NCBI GenBank assembly: GCA_017512485.1
Contig: JAFWGE010000032.1
Span: 1 to 36,720 of the forward strand
Direction of reading: 5' to 3'
Source: Oscillospiraceae bacterium
GTDB taxonomy: Bacteria > Bacillota > Clostridia > Oscillospirales > Oscillospiraceae
Length of the DNA: 36,720 nt
Position numbers and translations under genes: made by a program. The notes beneath the pieces are model-generated. The model was not told where the DNA came from. It made no database searches and saw nothing but the letters and a program-made list of their open reading frames with translations. Of this stretch, positions 1-7,870 are shown piece by piece (the first letter of the stretch is position 1; every line of letters begins with the position of its first letter).

Positions 1-580
1 TATACAGCAGGGTGCTTTTCCCCTTGAAGAGTTTCCGCAGCCCCAAGGCCATCAGGGGAAACACAGGAGCCGCCGTAAAGAAGCAGGCCTGGAACACGTT
101 AGCCACACTGAAGCCCATGAGCGCATAAGACGTGGAAAACAGAAGGTTTTCGCGTTTATGGCCGTAGATGGAGGCCAGGAAAAGATACATCGTCAGGCCG
201 CTGAGGCTCATACTCAGTGCTGAAATAAATGAGAATATAGTGGGATAGTCTCTGATACTGCCAAAGGACTAGAGGAACGTGAACGGGGTCAGCAAAATAC
301 CGTTGAGATGCCCGGTCATATTGCCCCCCAGGCCCTTTTCAAAAGAATAGAGCGCCCCCTCAAGGCCTTTATACATCCTGGAGGCGTAACTGAGGGTGTT
401 GATATACAGGCCGTTGGCGTCAGAGATCAGCAGGGTCTGATCTCCGAATGGCGTGATCTGCATTCCGGCCAGGGCGATGAGTATGATAAAAAACGGGAGC
501 AAAAAAGAAAGAACCACGTACAGTGCGGGACGTTCCCGACCGATCCGGCCTGTCGCGGAAGACGCGGAGAACAGTTTCAT
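1..580 (-). pseudogene. YfhO-like membrane protein, 5' part, interrupted by in-frame TAG; runs off left edge
   Basis: This is the start of a large polytopic membrane protein of the YfhO type, a family linked to cell-envelope glycosylation in Gram-positives. The N-terminus has a basic stretch, one transmembrane helix (about residues 22-45), then a long extracytoplasmic loop ending in GHLNGILLTPFTFL. A TAG stop lies at 269-271. The same frame stays open beyond it to base 1 for about 90 more codons and encodes further hydrophobic segments with YfhO character (SLSGLTMYLFLASIYG, then ALMGFSVANVFQACFF). I therefore read one gene broken by a nonsense codon. FeoB in this window ends in TAG, so TAG works as a stop here. 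The start is ATG at 578-580 or GTG at 587-589; neither has a good ribosome-binding site. YfhO proteins usually exceed 800 residues, so most of the gene is outside the window. Confidence 0.6.
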
Positions 581-709
581 ATGCAGCACCGCATTTCATA
601 AGAGTTAAAAAATCTTTTTTTATTATATCATCGTTGCGGTGTGACTGCAACTGTTCAAGCCGGCCTGTCTCCGCCGCGCAGCGGGATCAGTCATTTAGAA
701 ATATACATA

Positions 710-738
710 TATACAATTGTTTATAAGTGTGATATAAT
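710..738 (+). promoter_or_regulatory. Extended -10 promoter
   Basis: TATAAT at 733-738 is preceded by TG at 730-731, giving an extended -10. A weak -35 (TATACA, 710-715) lies 17 bp upstream. Transcription would begin near 745, just before the structured stretch upstream of the ribonuclease J gene. Confidence 0.55.
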
Positions 739-744
739 ATTATA

Positions 745-935
745 AATACTTTGTCCCGCGCATATGTGCGCGAAGCGGAGCGGCTGAAACGTATCCGTTG
801 TTCACGTCTGCCGTCCGGCGTTTGTCCGCGGCTTTTATCCCGGAACAAGCCGTTCAATTCCGGCCTCCGCTTTTTCGCAATGGCAGTAGCCCGTTTGCGG
901 GACCTTTCGCCCTCAGTCACTTCGGCGAAGGAAAT
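745..935 (+). ncRNA. Candidate structured non-coding RNA, family unknown
   Basis: No convincing protein is encoded here, but the stretch folds on paper into nested helices starting just after the predicted start site. GTCCCGC (753-759) pairs with GCGGGAC (897-903). Inside it, GCGAAGCGGAG (770-780) pairs with 865-878 with a 3-nt bulge. A further hairpin, CCGGAA with TTCCGG, lies near 840-862. At the end, CCTTTCGCC (903-911) pairs with GGCGAAGG (924-931) and is followed by a short A/T tract. The roughly 150-nt rod with a closing stem recalls 6S RNA in outline, but I recognise no conserved 6S, tmRNA, RNase P or SRP sequence. It could instead be a long leader of the ribonuclease J gene. Confidence 0.35.
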
Positions 936-1025
936 TTTGTAATTTTGCGCTTGGCGCTTATCTATATTTTATATTTGAGCTGACAGGATATGGAGGCGGG
1001 CTGCCGCAGTTCGTCGGGGATACAG

Positions 1026-1080
1026 GCCCGGCGAGCCGATACGGACCCGTCGTGGGTCGTTATACTCCCCGGGCTTTTTT
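1026..1080 (+). terminator. Terminator or attenuator upstream of ribonuclease J gene
   Basis: GCCCGG (1026-1031) pairs with CCGGGC (1069-1074) and is followed by six T. An inner hairpin pairs GACCC (1044-1048) with GGGTC (1054-1058). It ends 86 bp before the RNase J start codon. It could end the upstream RNA or act as a leader attenuator. I see no T-box or known riboswitch signature. Confidence 0.45.
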
Positions 1081-1166
1081 CTCCGCCCCGGGCGTTTTCC
1101 CAAGGAGGCAGATGCGCTCTTCCCGCCGAAAAGATCCTGTTTCTCAGCTTATGAAGGAGTTTTTAT

Positions 1167-2828
1167 ATGGCAGAAACAAAGCTTAAGATCATCCCGCTTG
1201 GCGGATTGAACGAGATCGGCAAAAACATGACGGTCTACGAGTGCGGAAAAGATATCATAGTAGTAGACTGCGGTCTTGGCTTCCCTGACGACGATATGCT
1301 GGGCATAGACCTGGTTATACCCGATATTACGTATCTGGTCAAAAATCAGGAGCGTATCAGAGGCATAGTCCTTACCCACGGCCATGAGGACCATATAGGC
1401 GCGGTGCCGTATGTTCTGAGCCAGATCAATCCCCCTATCTACGCCACCCGGCTGACAGCCGGCCTCGTTGAGATGAAACTGGCGGAGCACAACCTTCTGG
1501 ACAAGGCAGTGATACACAGTAAAGAGGCCGGGGACAGCTTTACCCTGGGCTGCTTTGAGGTGGAAATGATCCACGTGAACCACAGCATAGCCGACTCGGT
1601 GGCTCTGGGGATACGCACCCCCCTTGGCAACGTTGTGCACACCGGTGACTTCAAAATAGACCCCTCGCCCGTTGAGAGCAGCATTACCGACCTGGCCAGA
1701 TTCGGCAACCTCGGTATGGAGGGCGTACTGGCCCTCCTCATCGATTCCACCAATGTTGAACGCAGGGGGTATTCCGACTCGGAGAGCGCCGTTGGCAAAA
1801 AGTTTGAGGCCCACTTCTCCGGGTGCAAAAAGCGGATAATCATAACCACCTTCGCCTCCAACGTGCACAGGATACAGCAGATACTTAACGTCGCGCAGAA
1901 ATTCGGGCGCAAAGTGGCCATAACCGGACGGAGCATGGAGAACGTCATGCGCCTGTCCATCGAGATGGGATATCTCGACGTGCCGCCCAACACCCTTATC
2001 GACATTACGAAGATCAAGAACTATCCCCCCGATAAGATAGTGGTGGTCACCACAGGCAGCCAGGGGGAGGCCATGTCTGCCCTGTACAGGATGGCGTTTT
2101 CCGTACACCGCCAGGTGGAGATCGGGCCGGAGGACCGGGTGATCATTTCCGCGTCCGCCATCCCCGGCAACGAGAGGACCGTGGCAAAGGTGGTAAACGA
2201 GCTCTTTGCCAAGGGAGCGGAAGTCCTTTATTCCGCCATGGAGGAACTGCACGTCACCGGGCACGCCTGTCAGGACGAACTCAAAATAATGACCGCTCTT
2301 ACAAAGCCCACATACTTTATACCTGTCCATGGCGAGCAGCGCCACCTGCGCACCCACGCCAACGTCGCCATGGAACTTGGTATAAACCCGAACAACATTT
2401 TCGTCGGCAGCATAGGCAAGGTTTTGGAAATATCCAAAAAAGGCGCCAGATGGAACGGCACCGTCCCGTCGGGAAGGGTCCTTGTGGACGGTTCCGGGGT
2501 AGGCGACGTGGGCAACGTAGTACTGCGCGACAGAAAACACCTGTCTCTGGACGGAATGGTTGTCGTCGTCGCGTCCCTCACGGCCGACGAGCGTCTCCTT
2601 GTCTCCGGCCCGGATATTATTACAAGGGGTTTTATATACGCGAAGGAATCCGAGGAGCTCATTGAAGAGCTGAAAGCGGTCGCCACTCAGTCGCTGGTGG
2701 AGTGCGAGAGGAACGGCATGCGCGATCTGTCAGCCATAAAATCTTACGTCAAAAACGAGGTAAGTTCCTACCTGTTCAAAAAAACCAAGCGAAACCCAAT
2801 GATCCTGCCGGTGATCATGGACGTGTAA
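1167..2828 (+). CDS. rnj: Ribonuclease J
   Basis: Metallo-beta-lactamase/beta-CASP ribonuclease of 553 residues, the normal length for RNase J1/J2. These enzymes act in mRNA decay and 5' processing with 5'-3' exonuclease and endonuclease activity. The zinc motif HGHEDH is at residues 71-76 after the IPLGGLNEIGKN start block. The beta-CASP part includes TTGSQGEAMSALYRMA, and the late HVTGHACQDELK and PVHGEQRHL blocks supply further metal-binding and phosphate-contacting residues. The start is ATG with GAAGGAG 7 bp upstream. It is a single-gene unit: terminator-like structures lie on both sides, and the next gene is convergent. I cannot tell J1 from J2 by eye. Confidence 0.95.
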   Translation: MAETKLKIIPLGGLNEIGKNMTVYECGKDIIVVDCGLGFPDDDMLGIDLVIPDITYLVKNQERIRGIVLTHGHEDHIGAVPYVLSQINPPIYATRLTAGLVEMKLAEHNLLDKAVIHSKEAGDSFTLGCFEVEMIHVNHSIADSVALGIRTPLGNVVHTGDFKIDPSPVESSITDLARFGNLGMEGVLALLIDSTNVERRGYSDSESAVGKKFEAHFSGCKKRIIITTFASNVHRIQQILNVAQKFGRKVAITGRSMENVMRLSIEMGYLDVPPNTLIDITKIKNYPPDKIVVVTTGSQGEAMSALYRMAFSVHRQVEIGPEDRVIISASAIPGNERTVAKVVNELFAKGAEVLYSAMEELHVTGHACQDELKIMTALTKPTYFIPVHGEQRHLRTHANVAMELGINPNNIFVGSIGKVLEISKKGARWNGTVPSGRVLVDGSGVGDVGNVVLRDRKHLSLDGMVVVVASLTADERLLVSGPDIITRGFIYAKESEELIEELKAVATQSLVECERNGMRDLSAIKSYVKNEVSSYLFKKTKRNPMILPVIMDV

Positions 2829-2908
2829 AGCGTCCCCTTCGCCTGCGCGCCGGGCGGATGAGGACGGATATTTTCCTCTTTCCCCATCCACTTCCAATAA
2901 CACCTCAA

Positions 2909-2946
2909 AACCGGGCTTTACCCTCTCAAGAAGGTAAGGCCCGGTT
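2909..2946 (+). terminator. Terminator hairpin after ribonuclease J gene
   Basis: A 14-bp stem with one G-T pair joins 2909-2922 to 2933-2946 around a 10-nt loop. It is followed by CTGTAATTATATTT, a weak T-rich tail. It lies 80 bp after the stop codon. Confidence 0.65.
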
Positions 2947-2968
2947 CTGTAATTATATTTATAGATGT

Positions 2969-2998
2969 TTCCGCTCCGCAGCGATCTGCGGAGCGGAA
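2969..2998 (-). terminator. Hairpin between convergent genes
   Basis: A perfect 13-bp stem (2969-2981 with 2986-2998) has a 4-nt loop and lies 10 bp beyond the stop of the His-rich gene. There is no long T tract on either strand, so it may act in both directions or rely on stem stability. Confidence 0.5.
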
Positions 2999-3008
2999 TA
3001 TGCCCCGC

Positions 3009-3785
3009 TCATTTCATAGCGATGAAAAGATCGTCTTCGCTGAGCTCGGCGGGGACAATAGACATGATATTCACCGTCATCGAATAGGACTCCACGTTTG
3101 TCAGTTCCTTCCATCCCCCCAGCTCCGTTACGTCCACGACTCCCGCACGGGTAAGGGACAGTGCGAGTGAACCGTTCTGTGTCTCTATCACTCCCTTAAG
3201 ATGACCCGCTATCACGCCTTCAACGCAGAGGATATCCCCGAGGTGAATGAAAGTCTTTTCCCCCATTTCCCTTAGGGCGGACGCGGATACGGGACTTTCC
3301 GGGGCAAAACTCCGGGTGCGGCTCATGATCAGGGAATCCTTGATCAGGTCCTCATGCTTGTTGTTGTGGTGGTGATGATGCGGGTCGGTACAGTTGGGAT
3401 CGTCACACTCGTCATCGTGATGGTGATGGTGGTGATGATGTTCCGTGCATCCGGGATCGTCGCACTCGTCATCATGATGGTGATGGTGGTGGTGATGTTC
3501 CGTGCACCCGGGATCGTCGCACTCGTCATCATGATGGTGATGGTGGTGGTGATGTTCCGTGCACCCGGGATCGTCGCACTCGTCATCGTGATGGTGATGG
3601 TGGTGGTGGTGATGTTCCGTGCACCCGGGATCGTCGCACTCGTCATCATGATGGTGATGGTGGTGGTGATGTTCCGTGCACCCGGGATCGTCGCACTCGT
3701 CGTCGTGATGGTGATGGTGATGATGTTCCGTGCCGTCGTGGCTGCCAGGTCCGTTTACAGTCAGTTCTTCGTCATTTTCTTTCAT
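3009..3785 (-). CDS. His/Asp/Cys-rich repeat protein with possible CobW C-terminal domain
   Basis: A 258-residue protein in three parts. Residues 1-19 are a short acidic leader. Residues 20 to about 145 contain six runs of 7-9 histidines, each followed by DDECDDPGC or a close variant, and a final His5 run. The last 110 residues form a non-repetitive domain containing GVIAGHLKGVIETQNGS and ending in AELSEDDLFIAMK. That tail resembles the GHIKG-type C-terminal domain of CobW/COG0523 proteins, though this is a judgement by eye. The repeats can only be read as a metal-binding module (Zn, Ni, Co or Cu). The start is ATG with GGAGGG 11 bp upstream. The gene lies 37 bp downstream of the G3E GTPase gene on the same strand. 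In usual CobW proteins the GTPase, a His-rich linker and the C-terminal domain are one chain; here they look split between two genes. Confidence 0.75.
   Translation of the reverse strand: MKENDEELTVNGPGSHDGTEHHHHHHHDDECDDPGCTEHHHHHHHHDDECDDPGCTEHHHHHHHHHDDECDDPGCTEHHHHHHHHDDECDDPGCTEHHHHHHHHDDECDDPGCTEHHHHHHHHDDECDDPNCTDPHHHHHNNKHEDLIKDSLIMSRTRSFAPESPVSASALREMGEKTFIHLGDILCVEGVIAGHLKGVIETQNGSLALSLTRAGVVDVTELGGWKELTNVESYSMTVNIMSIVPAELSEDDLFIAMK
3396..3740 (-). repeat. Six tandem 57-bp coding repeats (His-rich units)
   Basis: The landmark GGGATCG recurs at 3396, 3453, 3510, 3567, 3627 and 3684, so the period is 57 bp with one 60-bp unit (an extra His codon). The inner copies are nearly identical at DNA level, the outer ones diverged. 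Each unit encodes 19 residues: a His run followed by DDECDDPGCTE. Near-identity suggests recent copy-number change by recombination or slippage. Confidence 0.9.
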
Positions 3786-3822
3786 AACGTTCTGTTCCCT
3801 CCAATAGTAACTCAGGTCCGAT

Positions 3823-4416
3823 TCAGCCCTTTTGCTCCAGCAGTACGCTTATATCGTCCCACAACCCGGCCCCGTTGTTCTGGGCACAGGCCTTGATCAC
3901 GGGAGAACCGCCCGAAATTACGGATATTTCCTCCATCTGTTCCTGCGTCGGTTCAGCTATATCTATCTTGTTGATTATGATCACATCCGCTCCCTCCACC
4001 TGGTCGGTGAGAAGCGGCCTGGATATTTTAAGCAGTTTGAACCACCTCGCTATATCCACCACGGAGACGGAATATAGCTTGAAGTGGTCACCGTGCTCTT
4101 TAAACAAATCCCTGATCCCGGACATATAGGCCAGCCCTGTGAGCTCAACTATGAGCCAGTCCGGGGCGATCTCTTTTTCTATTATTGTTGCCGCCGTAAG
4201 AAGGCTTCCCGAGATAGAACAGCAGACGCAGCCGCCCGTAAGTGTGGTCATCTCTATGCCGCCCTCTTCGAGCACCTTGTCGTCTATGCTCGTCGCACCG
4301 ATCTCATTCTCAACTATGGCGATCTTCAGGCCCTTTTTCAGCATGGAATCAATACACTGTTTTATAATGGTCGTCTTTCCGGAGCCGAGGAACCCCGCGA
4401 ATGCAAGTACTTTCAT
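3823..4416 (-). CDS. CobW/P47K-family (COG0523, G3E) GTPase, short form
   Basis: A 197-residue G3E GTPase, the class that uses GTP to load metal onto target proteins. Walker A GFLGSGKTT is at residues 8-16, the COG0523 metal motif GCVCC at 62-66, the Walker B-like ELTG at 91-94 and the guanine motif NKID at 149-152. The chain stops right after the GTPase domain, with no His-rich linker or C-terminal CobW domain; these seem to be supplied by the gene 37 bp downstream. I chose ATG at 4414-4416 (MKVLAFAG), with AGGGGTGG 7 bp upstream. A longer frame to 4485 only adds a Lys/Arg-rich stretch. The metal and client protein are unknown; Zn, Ni and Co are all possible. Confidence 0.9.
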   Translation of the reverse strand: MKVLAFAGFLGSGKTTIIKQCIDSMLKKGLKIAIVENEIGATSIDDKVLEEGGIEMTTLTGGCVCCSISGSLLTAATIIEKEIAPDWLIVELTGLAYMSGIRDLFKEHGDHFKLYSVSVVDIARWFKLLKISRPLLTDQVEGADVIIINKIDIAEPTQEQMEEISVISGGSPVIKACAQNNGAGLWDDISVLLEQKG

Positions 4417-4551
4417 GCTTTTGCCACCCCTTTCCTTTCTGCGTTTGAAACGCTCCCGGTAAAATATCCTTCTCTGCAGCTGCACAGTTTTTCATACTAC
4501 TACAGAATATCACTTCCGGTCTCAAATGAAAAGACCTATATTACTTTTTAA

Positions 4552-4580
4552 TTGCGGTACACGTTTTGTTATGCTAAAAT
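4552..4580 (+). promoter_or_regulatory. Promoter of rodA-like gene
   Basis: The -35 TTGCGG (4552-4557) and -10 TAAAAT (4575-4580) are separated by 17 bp. TG at 4572-4573 makes it an extended -10. The start codon lies about 46 bp downstream. Confidence 0.65.
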
Positions 4581-4625
4581 CATATCGCTATTCTTTTCCC
4601 GTCTGTACAGGAGGTGGACCCGCGC

Positions 4626-5768
4626 TTGTCCCGGATATGGTCTTCTGTAAAGAGATATTTAAAAAACGGCGACACCCTGCTGCTGTCGCTGTGTATTGCC
4701 GCGTCTGTTTTCGGTATTCTCATTATCGCCAGCGCCACAAAGTCCATGGAAGATTCGAGTCACTTTGTGGTGGTACAGTCGGCCGCCCTGGTGATAGGCG
4801 TGATCGTATTTGTTATTTTTTCCCTTATAGACATCGACCTCCTGTGTGACAGATGGAAACTGCTGCTCTTGTTCAACACGGTCTTCATAGCTATCCTCCT
4901 CATATTCGGGGTGGAGGGAGATACCGGCAACAGAAGCTGGATCTCTTATTCATGGATGCCTATCGGCATCCAGCCCGCCGAAATAGTCAAACTCACGTTC
5001 ACGCTACTCATGGCACGGCAGATGTACGCTTACCGCGACAGGATAAACTCCCCTGGCAATATCGTCAGGCTGGCGGGGCATATACTTATGATGCTCCTCC
5101 TTATTCTCGTATGCTCCAAGGATGCAGGGATGGCCCTGGTCTACGCCGTTATATTCGTATTTATGGCCTTCGCTGCCGGAATAAGCATACCGTGGTTCCT
5201 TGCCGGCGCCGCTGCCGTCGCCCTTGTCGTCCCCGTTCTTTGGAACTCAAGCATTATAAGCGAGTATCAGAAAGACCGGATAATGATCATTTTTTCGCCG
5301 GAGATCGACCCCCAGAACCTTGACATAGGCTGGCACGCCGCGCAAAGTAAACTGGCCATCGGCTCCGGCAGGCTTACAGGTCAGGGCCTGTTTCACGGAA
5401 ACATGACGCAGAGCGGCGGTGTTTTCGCCATGCACACCGATTTCGTCTTTGCCGGCGCGTGTGAGGAACTTGGCCTTATTGGGGGCTGTGCGATAATCGC
5501 TCTGCTCACCGGCATCATCGTATGCTGCCTTGTCCGCGCGGTTAAGTGCAAACAGGCCATGGGCGCACTCATCTGCACCGGATACGCCGGAATGTTGATT
5601 TTTCAGACTTTTGAGAACATCGGCATGTGTCTGGGCATAACCCCGGTGATAGGTCTGACGCTTCCGTTCTTCAGTTACGGCGGATCCTCGCTGGTCACGC
5701 TTTTTGCCTGCATGGGCATCGTCTCAGGGTTCAGACTCAAGCCGCCTCCCATCGTTCCCAGGTACTGA
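4626..5768 (+). CDS. rodA: SEDS-family peptidoglycan polymerase, RodA type
   Basis: A 380-residue polytopic SEDS protein of the FtsW/RodA/SpoVE family, which polymerises glycan strands from lipid II in the membrane. Seen motifs are GDTGNRSWI, GIQPAEIVK, MHTDFVFAGACEELGLIG and the C-terminal FENIGMCLGITPVIG followed by PFFSYGGSS. The FENIGM...PVIG form fits RodA better than FtsW, so elongation is the more likely role. The frame can be opened at GTG 4614, but the ribosome-binding site AGGAGG (4609-4614) overlaps that codon. TTG at 4626-4628 lies 11 bp past the site and is the likelier start. No penicillin-binding protein partner is next to it. Confidence 0.88.
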   Translation: MSRIWSSVKRYLKNGDTLLLSLCIAASVFGILIIASATKSMEDSSHFVVVQSAALVIGVIVFVIFSLIDIDLLCDRWKLLLLFNTVFIAILLIFGVEGDTGNRSWISYSWMPIGIQPAEIVKLTFTLLMARQMYAYRDRINSPGNIVRLAGHILMMLLLILVCSKDAGMALVYAVIFVFMAFAAGISIPWFLAGAAAVALVVPVLWNSSIISEYQKDRIMIIFSPEIDPQNLDIGWHAAQSKLAIGSGRLTGQGLFHGNMTQSGGVFAMHTDFVFAGACEELGLIGGCAIIALLTGIIVCCLVRAVKCKQAMGALICTGYAGMLIFQTFENIGMCLGITPVIGLTLPFFSYGGSSLVTLFACMGIVSGFRLKPPPIVPRY

Positions 5769-5796
5769 CACCGTATGTATGTGTTCATTCGCGTCA

Positions 5797-5830
5797 AAAG
5801 GCCGCCTTCCCAAACGGGAGGGCGGCCTTT
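5797..5830. terminator. Bidirectional terminator
   Basis: AAAGGCCGCC plus TTCCC (5797-5811) pairs with 5816-5830 over 15 bp with one G-T pair and a 4-nt loop. The A and T flanks give a short T run in both directions. It lies between the convergent rodA and ene-reductase genes. Confidence 0.8.
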
Positions 5831-5846
5831 GGTTCGTATACGGTCC

Positions 5847-7730
5847 TCAGATGTTCATAGCGGCATAGAAAGCCTCTCTTACAGCCGATTCGATAGTACC
5901 GTTTTTCAGGTGACAGTCCCCTATAACGTATACTTCACCGACCATGCCTTCATACTCTTCTTTTTTGATGCCAACGGGTTTTACTCCCAGAGCAAGCACC
6001 AGGGTGTCGCACTCAAGTTCAAAAGGCCTGCCGTCCTTATCCTCCAGCGTGATACGCCCCTTGCCCACCGCGCAGAGCTTGACCTCTTCCATGACGGTCA
6101 CGCCTTCCTGCGCGGAGATATACCTTATAGCCGATGTCAGGAAAGCGTTCGCCGACGCGTCGATCTCCTTGAGGGAGCGCATATCTATAAGCGTAACTTC
6201 CCGGCCGTCCCTGGCCAGGGATACAGCGGTCTCTGTTCCGGTGAGTCCCGCTCCCGCGACTACCACTCTTCTGCCCACTTTTGAGGCGTCCATGTCCACG
6301 TCCCTGGCAAGCAGTACGTTTTCGGAATCTATACCGGGAATGTTCGGTATGATAGGTTCACTTCCCGTCGCGATAATAAGCACGTCGGGCTCGTGGTCTT
6401 CTATGACGTCCCGTGTGACCTCCGTGTTGAGGATGACGCCTATACCCGGAGTCTCCTCGGTGTTCTTAACAGCCCACTCGCAGTACTTTTTGATATCCCC
6501 TTTCAGTGGGTTTGCCCCGGCGGCTATAAGAGACCCTCCGAGATGGTCCTGTTTTTCAAATATCACCGGCCTGTGTCCGCGCGCGGCAAGCCATCTGGCC
6601 GCCTCCATTCCGGCGCAGCCTCCCCCGGCTATAAGCACCTTCCTGGTATGTATCGCCGGCTCATATGCAGAGAAAATGCCCTCTCTGCCAGTAATGGGAT
6701 TTACCGCACACCTCACGGGTTTTGGATATCTGTGCGGGTCCGGGCCCCCGATACATACGCCGCACCTGATACACGGACGTACCTTACCTTCTCTGCCGAA
6801 TTCGCATTTGCGGACAGCGTCGGGATCCGCGATAAGGCTTCTGATCATGGCGACCATATCCGCCTTGCCCTGAGCGACAGCTTCCTCCGCCAGTTCCATA
6901 TTGAAGGACCCAACCGTACATACGGGGATATCCAGTTCCTTTTTAAACGCCTCCGCAAACGCCAGGTTTGTGGCTCTGGGAAGATATGTGGGCTGTATCA
7001 TTCGCATGGACGTACCTTTGTTGAACATCCCTCCCGCTGATACGTGGATCATATCTATTTTTTCACTTATATATCCTGCAAACCTGAGAGACTCCTCCAG
7101 CGTCACTCCGCCCTGTCGGAGCTCGTCCCCGCTTATCCTCCACTCTATCGCCATTCCGGGGCCGATCTTCTCCCTTACAGCGTCCAGGATGTCACTGGCG
7201 AACCGGCAGCGGTCTTCCATCGTGAGGGTACCGTATTTGTCGCTGCGGGAATTCATTCCCGAGTAGAACGAAGAGACGGTATGCCCGTGGCCTCCGTGCA
7301 GCATGACCATATCGAAACCGGCAAGACGGCACCTGTTGGCTGCTTCCGCGAAGTCCTCTATCATACTGCCGATCTCCGCGGCGCTGAACTGCGCCGGCTC
7401 TCTCTCGTCGCGTATGTTGAGTTCTATCGACGCCAGGGACCCGTATCTGTGTATGGCGTCGGTCAGACTGAACAGCCCATGGACGACCATATCATCTGTA
7501 AGGTTTATCACGAAACGGTTCTGGGCTGCGTACTCCTGTGTGACCGGGCTGTCCCCGACCGTTATGATTGCCGCTCCGCCCCTTGCAAAACTCTGTGTAA
7601 AGCGAAGAAATTCAGGCGTCACAAAACCGTCGCGGGATGCCAGCATCGGTTCGGCTGGAGACACCTCTATCCTGTTCCTGGCCACCACAGGGCCGATAGC
7701 CAACGGCTGAAAGATACTGTTGAATTCCAT
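5847..7730 (-). CDS. Fe-S flavin NADH:ene-reductase (old yellow enzyme / 2,4-dienoyl-CoA reductase type)
   Basis: A 627-residue multidomain flavoenzyme. Residues 1 to about 315 form the FMN TIM barrel, with active-site HGGHGH at 145-150 (HGAHGY-like in relatives). Cys320, 323, 326 and 341 form the 4Fe-4S set. From about 363, a FAD/NAD(P)H domain contains GGGCAG (369-374) and a second dinucleotide motif, VVVAGAGLTGTET, about 130 residues on. This is the FadH, BaiCD/BaiH and enoate reductase architecture. Such enzymes reduce activated C=C bonds of enoyl-CoAs, steroids or bile-acid intermediates using NAD(P)H. The substrate cannot be read from sequence. A TTGTCA/TATAAT promoter lies upstream and a shared terminator downstream, so it is probably monocistronic. 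Confidence 0.9.
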   Translation of the reverse strand: MEFNSIFQPLAIGPVVARNRIEVSPAEPMLASRDGFVTPEFLRFTQSFARGGAAIITVGDSPVTQEYAAQNRFVINLTDDMVVHGLFSLTDAIHRYGSLASIELNIRDEREPAQFSAAEIGSMIEDFAEAANRCRLAGFDMVMLHGGHGHTVSSFYSGMNSRSDKYGTLTMEDRCRFASDILDAVREKIGPGMAIEWRISGDELRQGGVTLEESLRFAGYISEKIDMIHVSAGGMFNKGTSMRMIQPTYLPRATNLAFAEAFKKELDIPVCTVGSFNMELAEEAVAQGKADMVAMIRSLIADPDAVRKCEFGREGKVRPCIRCGVCIGGPDPHRYPKPVRCAVNPITGREGIFSAYEPAIHTRKVLIAGGGCAGMEAARWLAARGHRPVIFEKQDHLGGSLIAAGANPLKGDIKKYCEWAVKNTEETPGIGVILNTEVTRDVIEDHEPDVLIIATGSEPIIPNIPGIDSENVLLARDVDMDASKVGRRVVVAGAGLTGTETAVSLARDGREVTLIDMRSLKEIDASANAFLTSAIRYISAQEGVTVMEEVKLCAVGKGRITLEDKDGRPFELECDTLVLALGVKPVGIKKEEYEGMVGEVYVIGDCHLKNGTIESAVREAFYAAMNI

Positions 7731-7841
7731 ACTGCACTACAAGTCCTTTGCATTTATTTTGAAGGCCCACACCGGCTGATTCGCGACGATGACAAGTTTC
7801 TCCGGCCCCGGTGCTGTCCCCCGTTTTCTGTACTGTGTCAT

Positions 7842-7870
7842 ATTATACTATATTATTGAGTCCTTGACAA
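7842..7870 (-). promoter_or_regulatory. Promoter of the ene-reductase gene
   Basis: On the minus strand TTGTCA (7865-7870) and TATAAT (7842-7847) are 17 bp apart. The leader is about 105 nt. The -35 overlaps the plus-strand -35 of the tRNA-Ser promoter by five bases. Confidence 0.75.

Noticed and set aside
269..271. TAG as a reassigned or pyrrolysine codon
   Set aside because: FeoB ends in TAG in this window and no amber-recoding genes or other internal TAG codons are seen.
751..983. Small plus-strand open frames between the YfhO-like gene and the RNase J gene
   Set aside because: No ribosome-binding sites, arginine-rich chance translations, and the stretch is better explained by RNA pairing.
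600..1160. T-box, tmRNA, RNase P RNA or a known riboswitch
   Set aside because: I could not find the T-box GGTGG core, tmRNA ends, RNase P conserved regions or any riboswitch core.
1149..2540. Long minus-strand open frame opposite the ribonuclease J gene
   Set aside because: Shadow frame: RNase J is unmistakable on the plus strand and the minus translation has no family character.
3396..3740. Regular 57-bp repeats as a CRISPR array
   Set aside because: There are no unique spacers; the whole unit is coding and repeated without variable segments.
3354..3896. Val/Met-rich plus-strand frame over the His repeats
   Set aside because: Produced by reading the CAT/CAC repeat backwards; the minus strand has the ribosome-binding site, the ordered units and the non-repetitive C-terminal domain.
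4417..4485. N-terminal extension of the G3E GTPase
   Set aside because: Lys/Arg-rich, upstream of a good ribosome-binding site, and placed before the normal family start MKVLAFAG.
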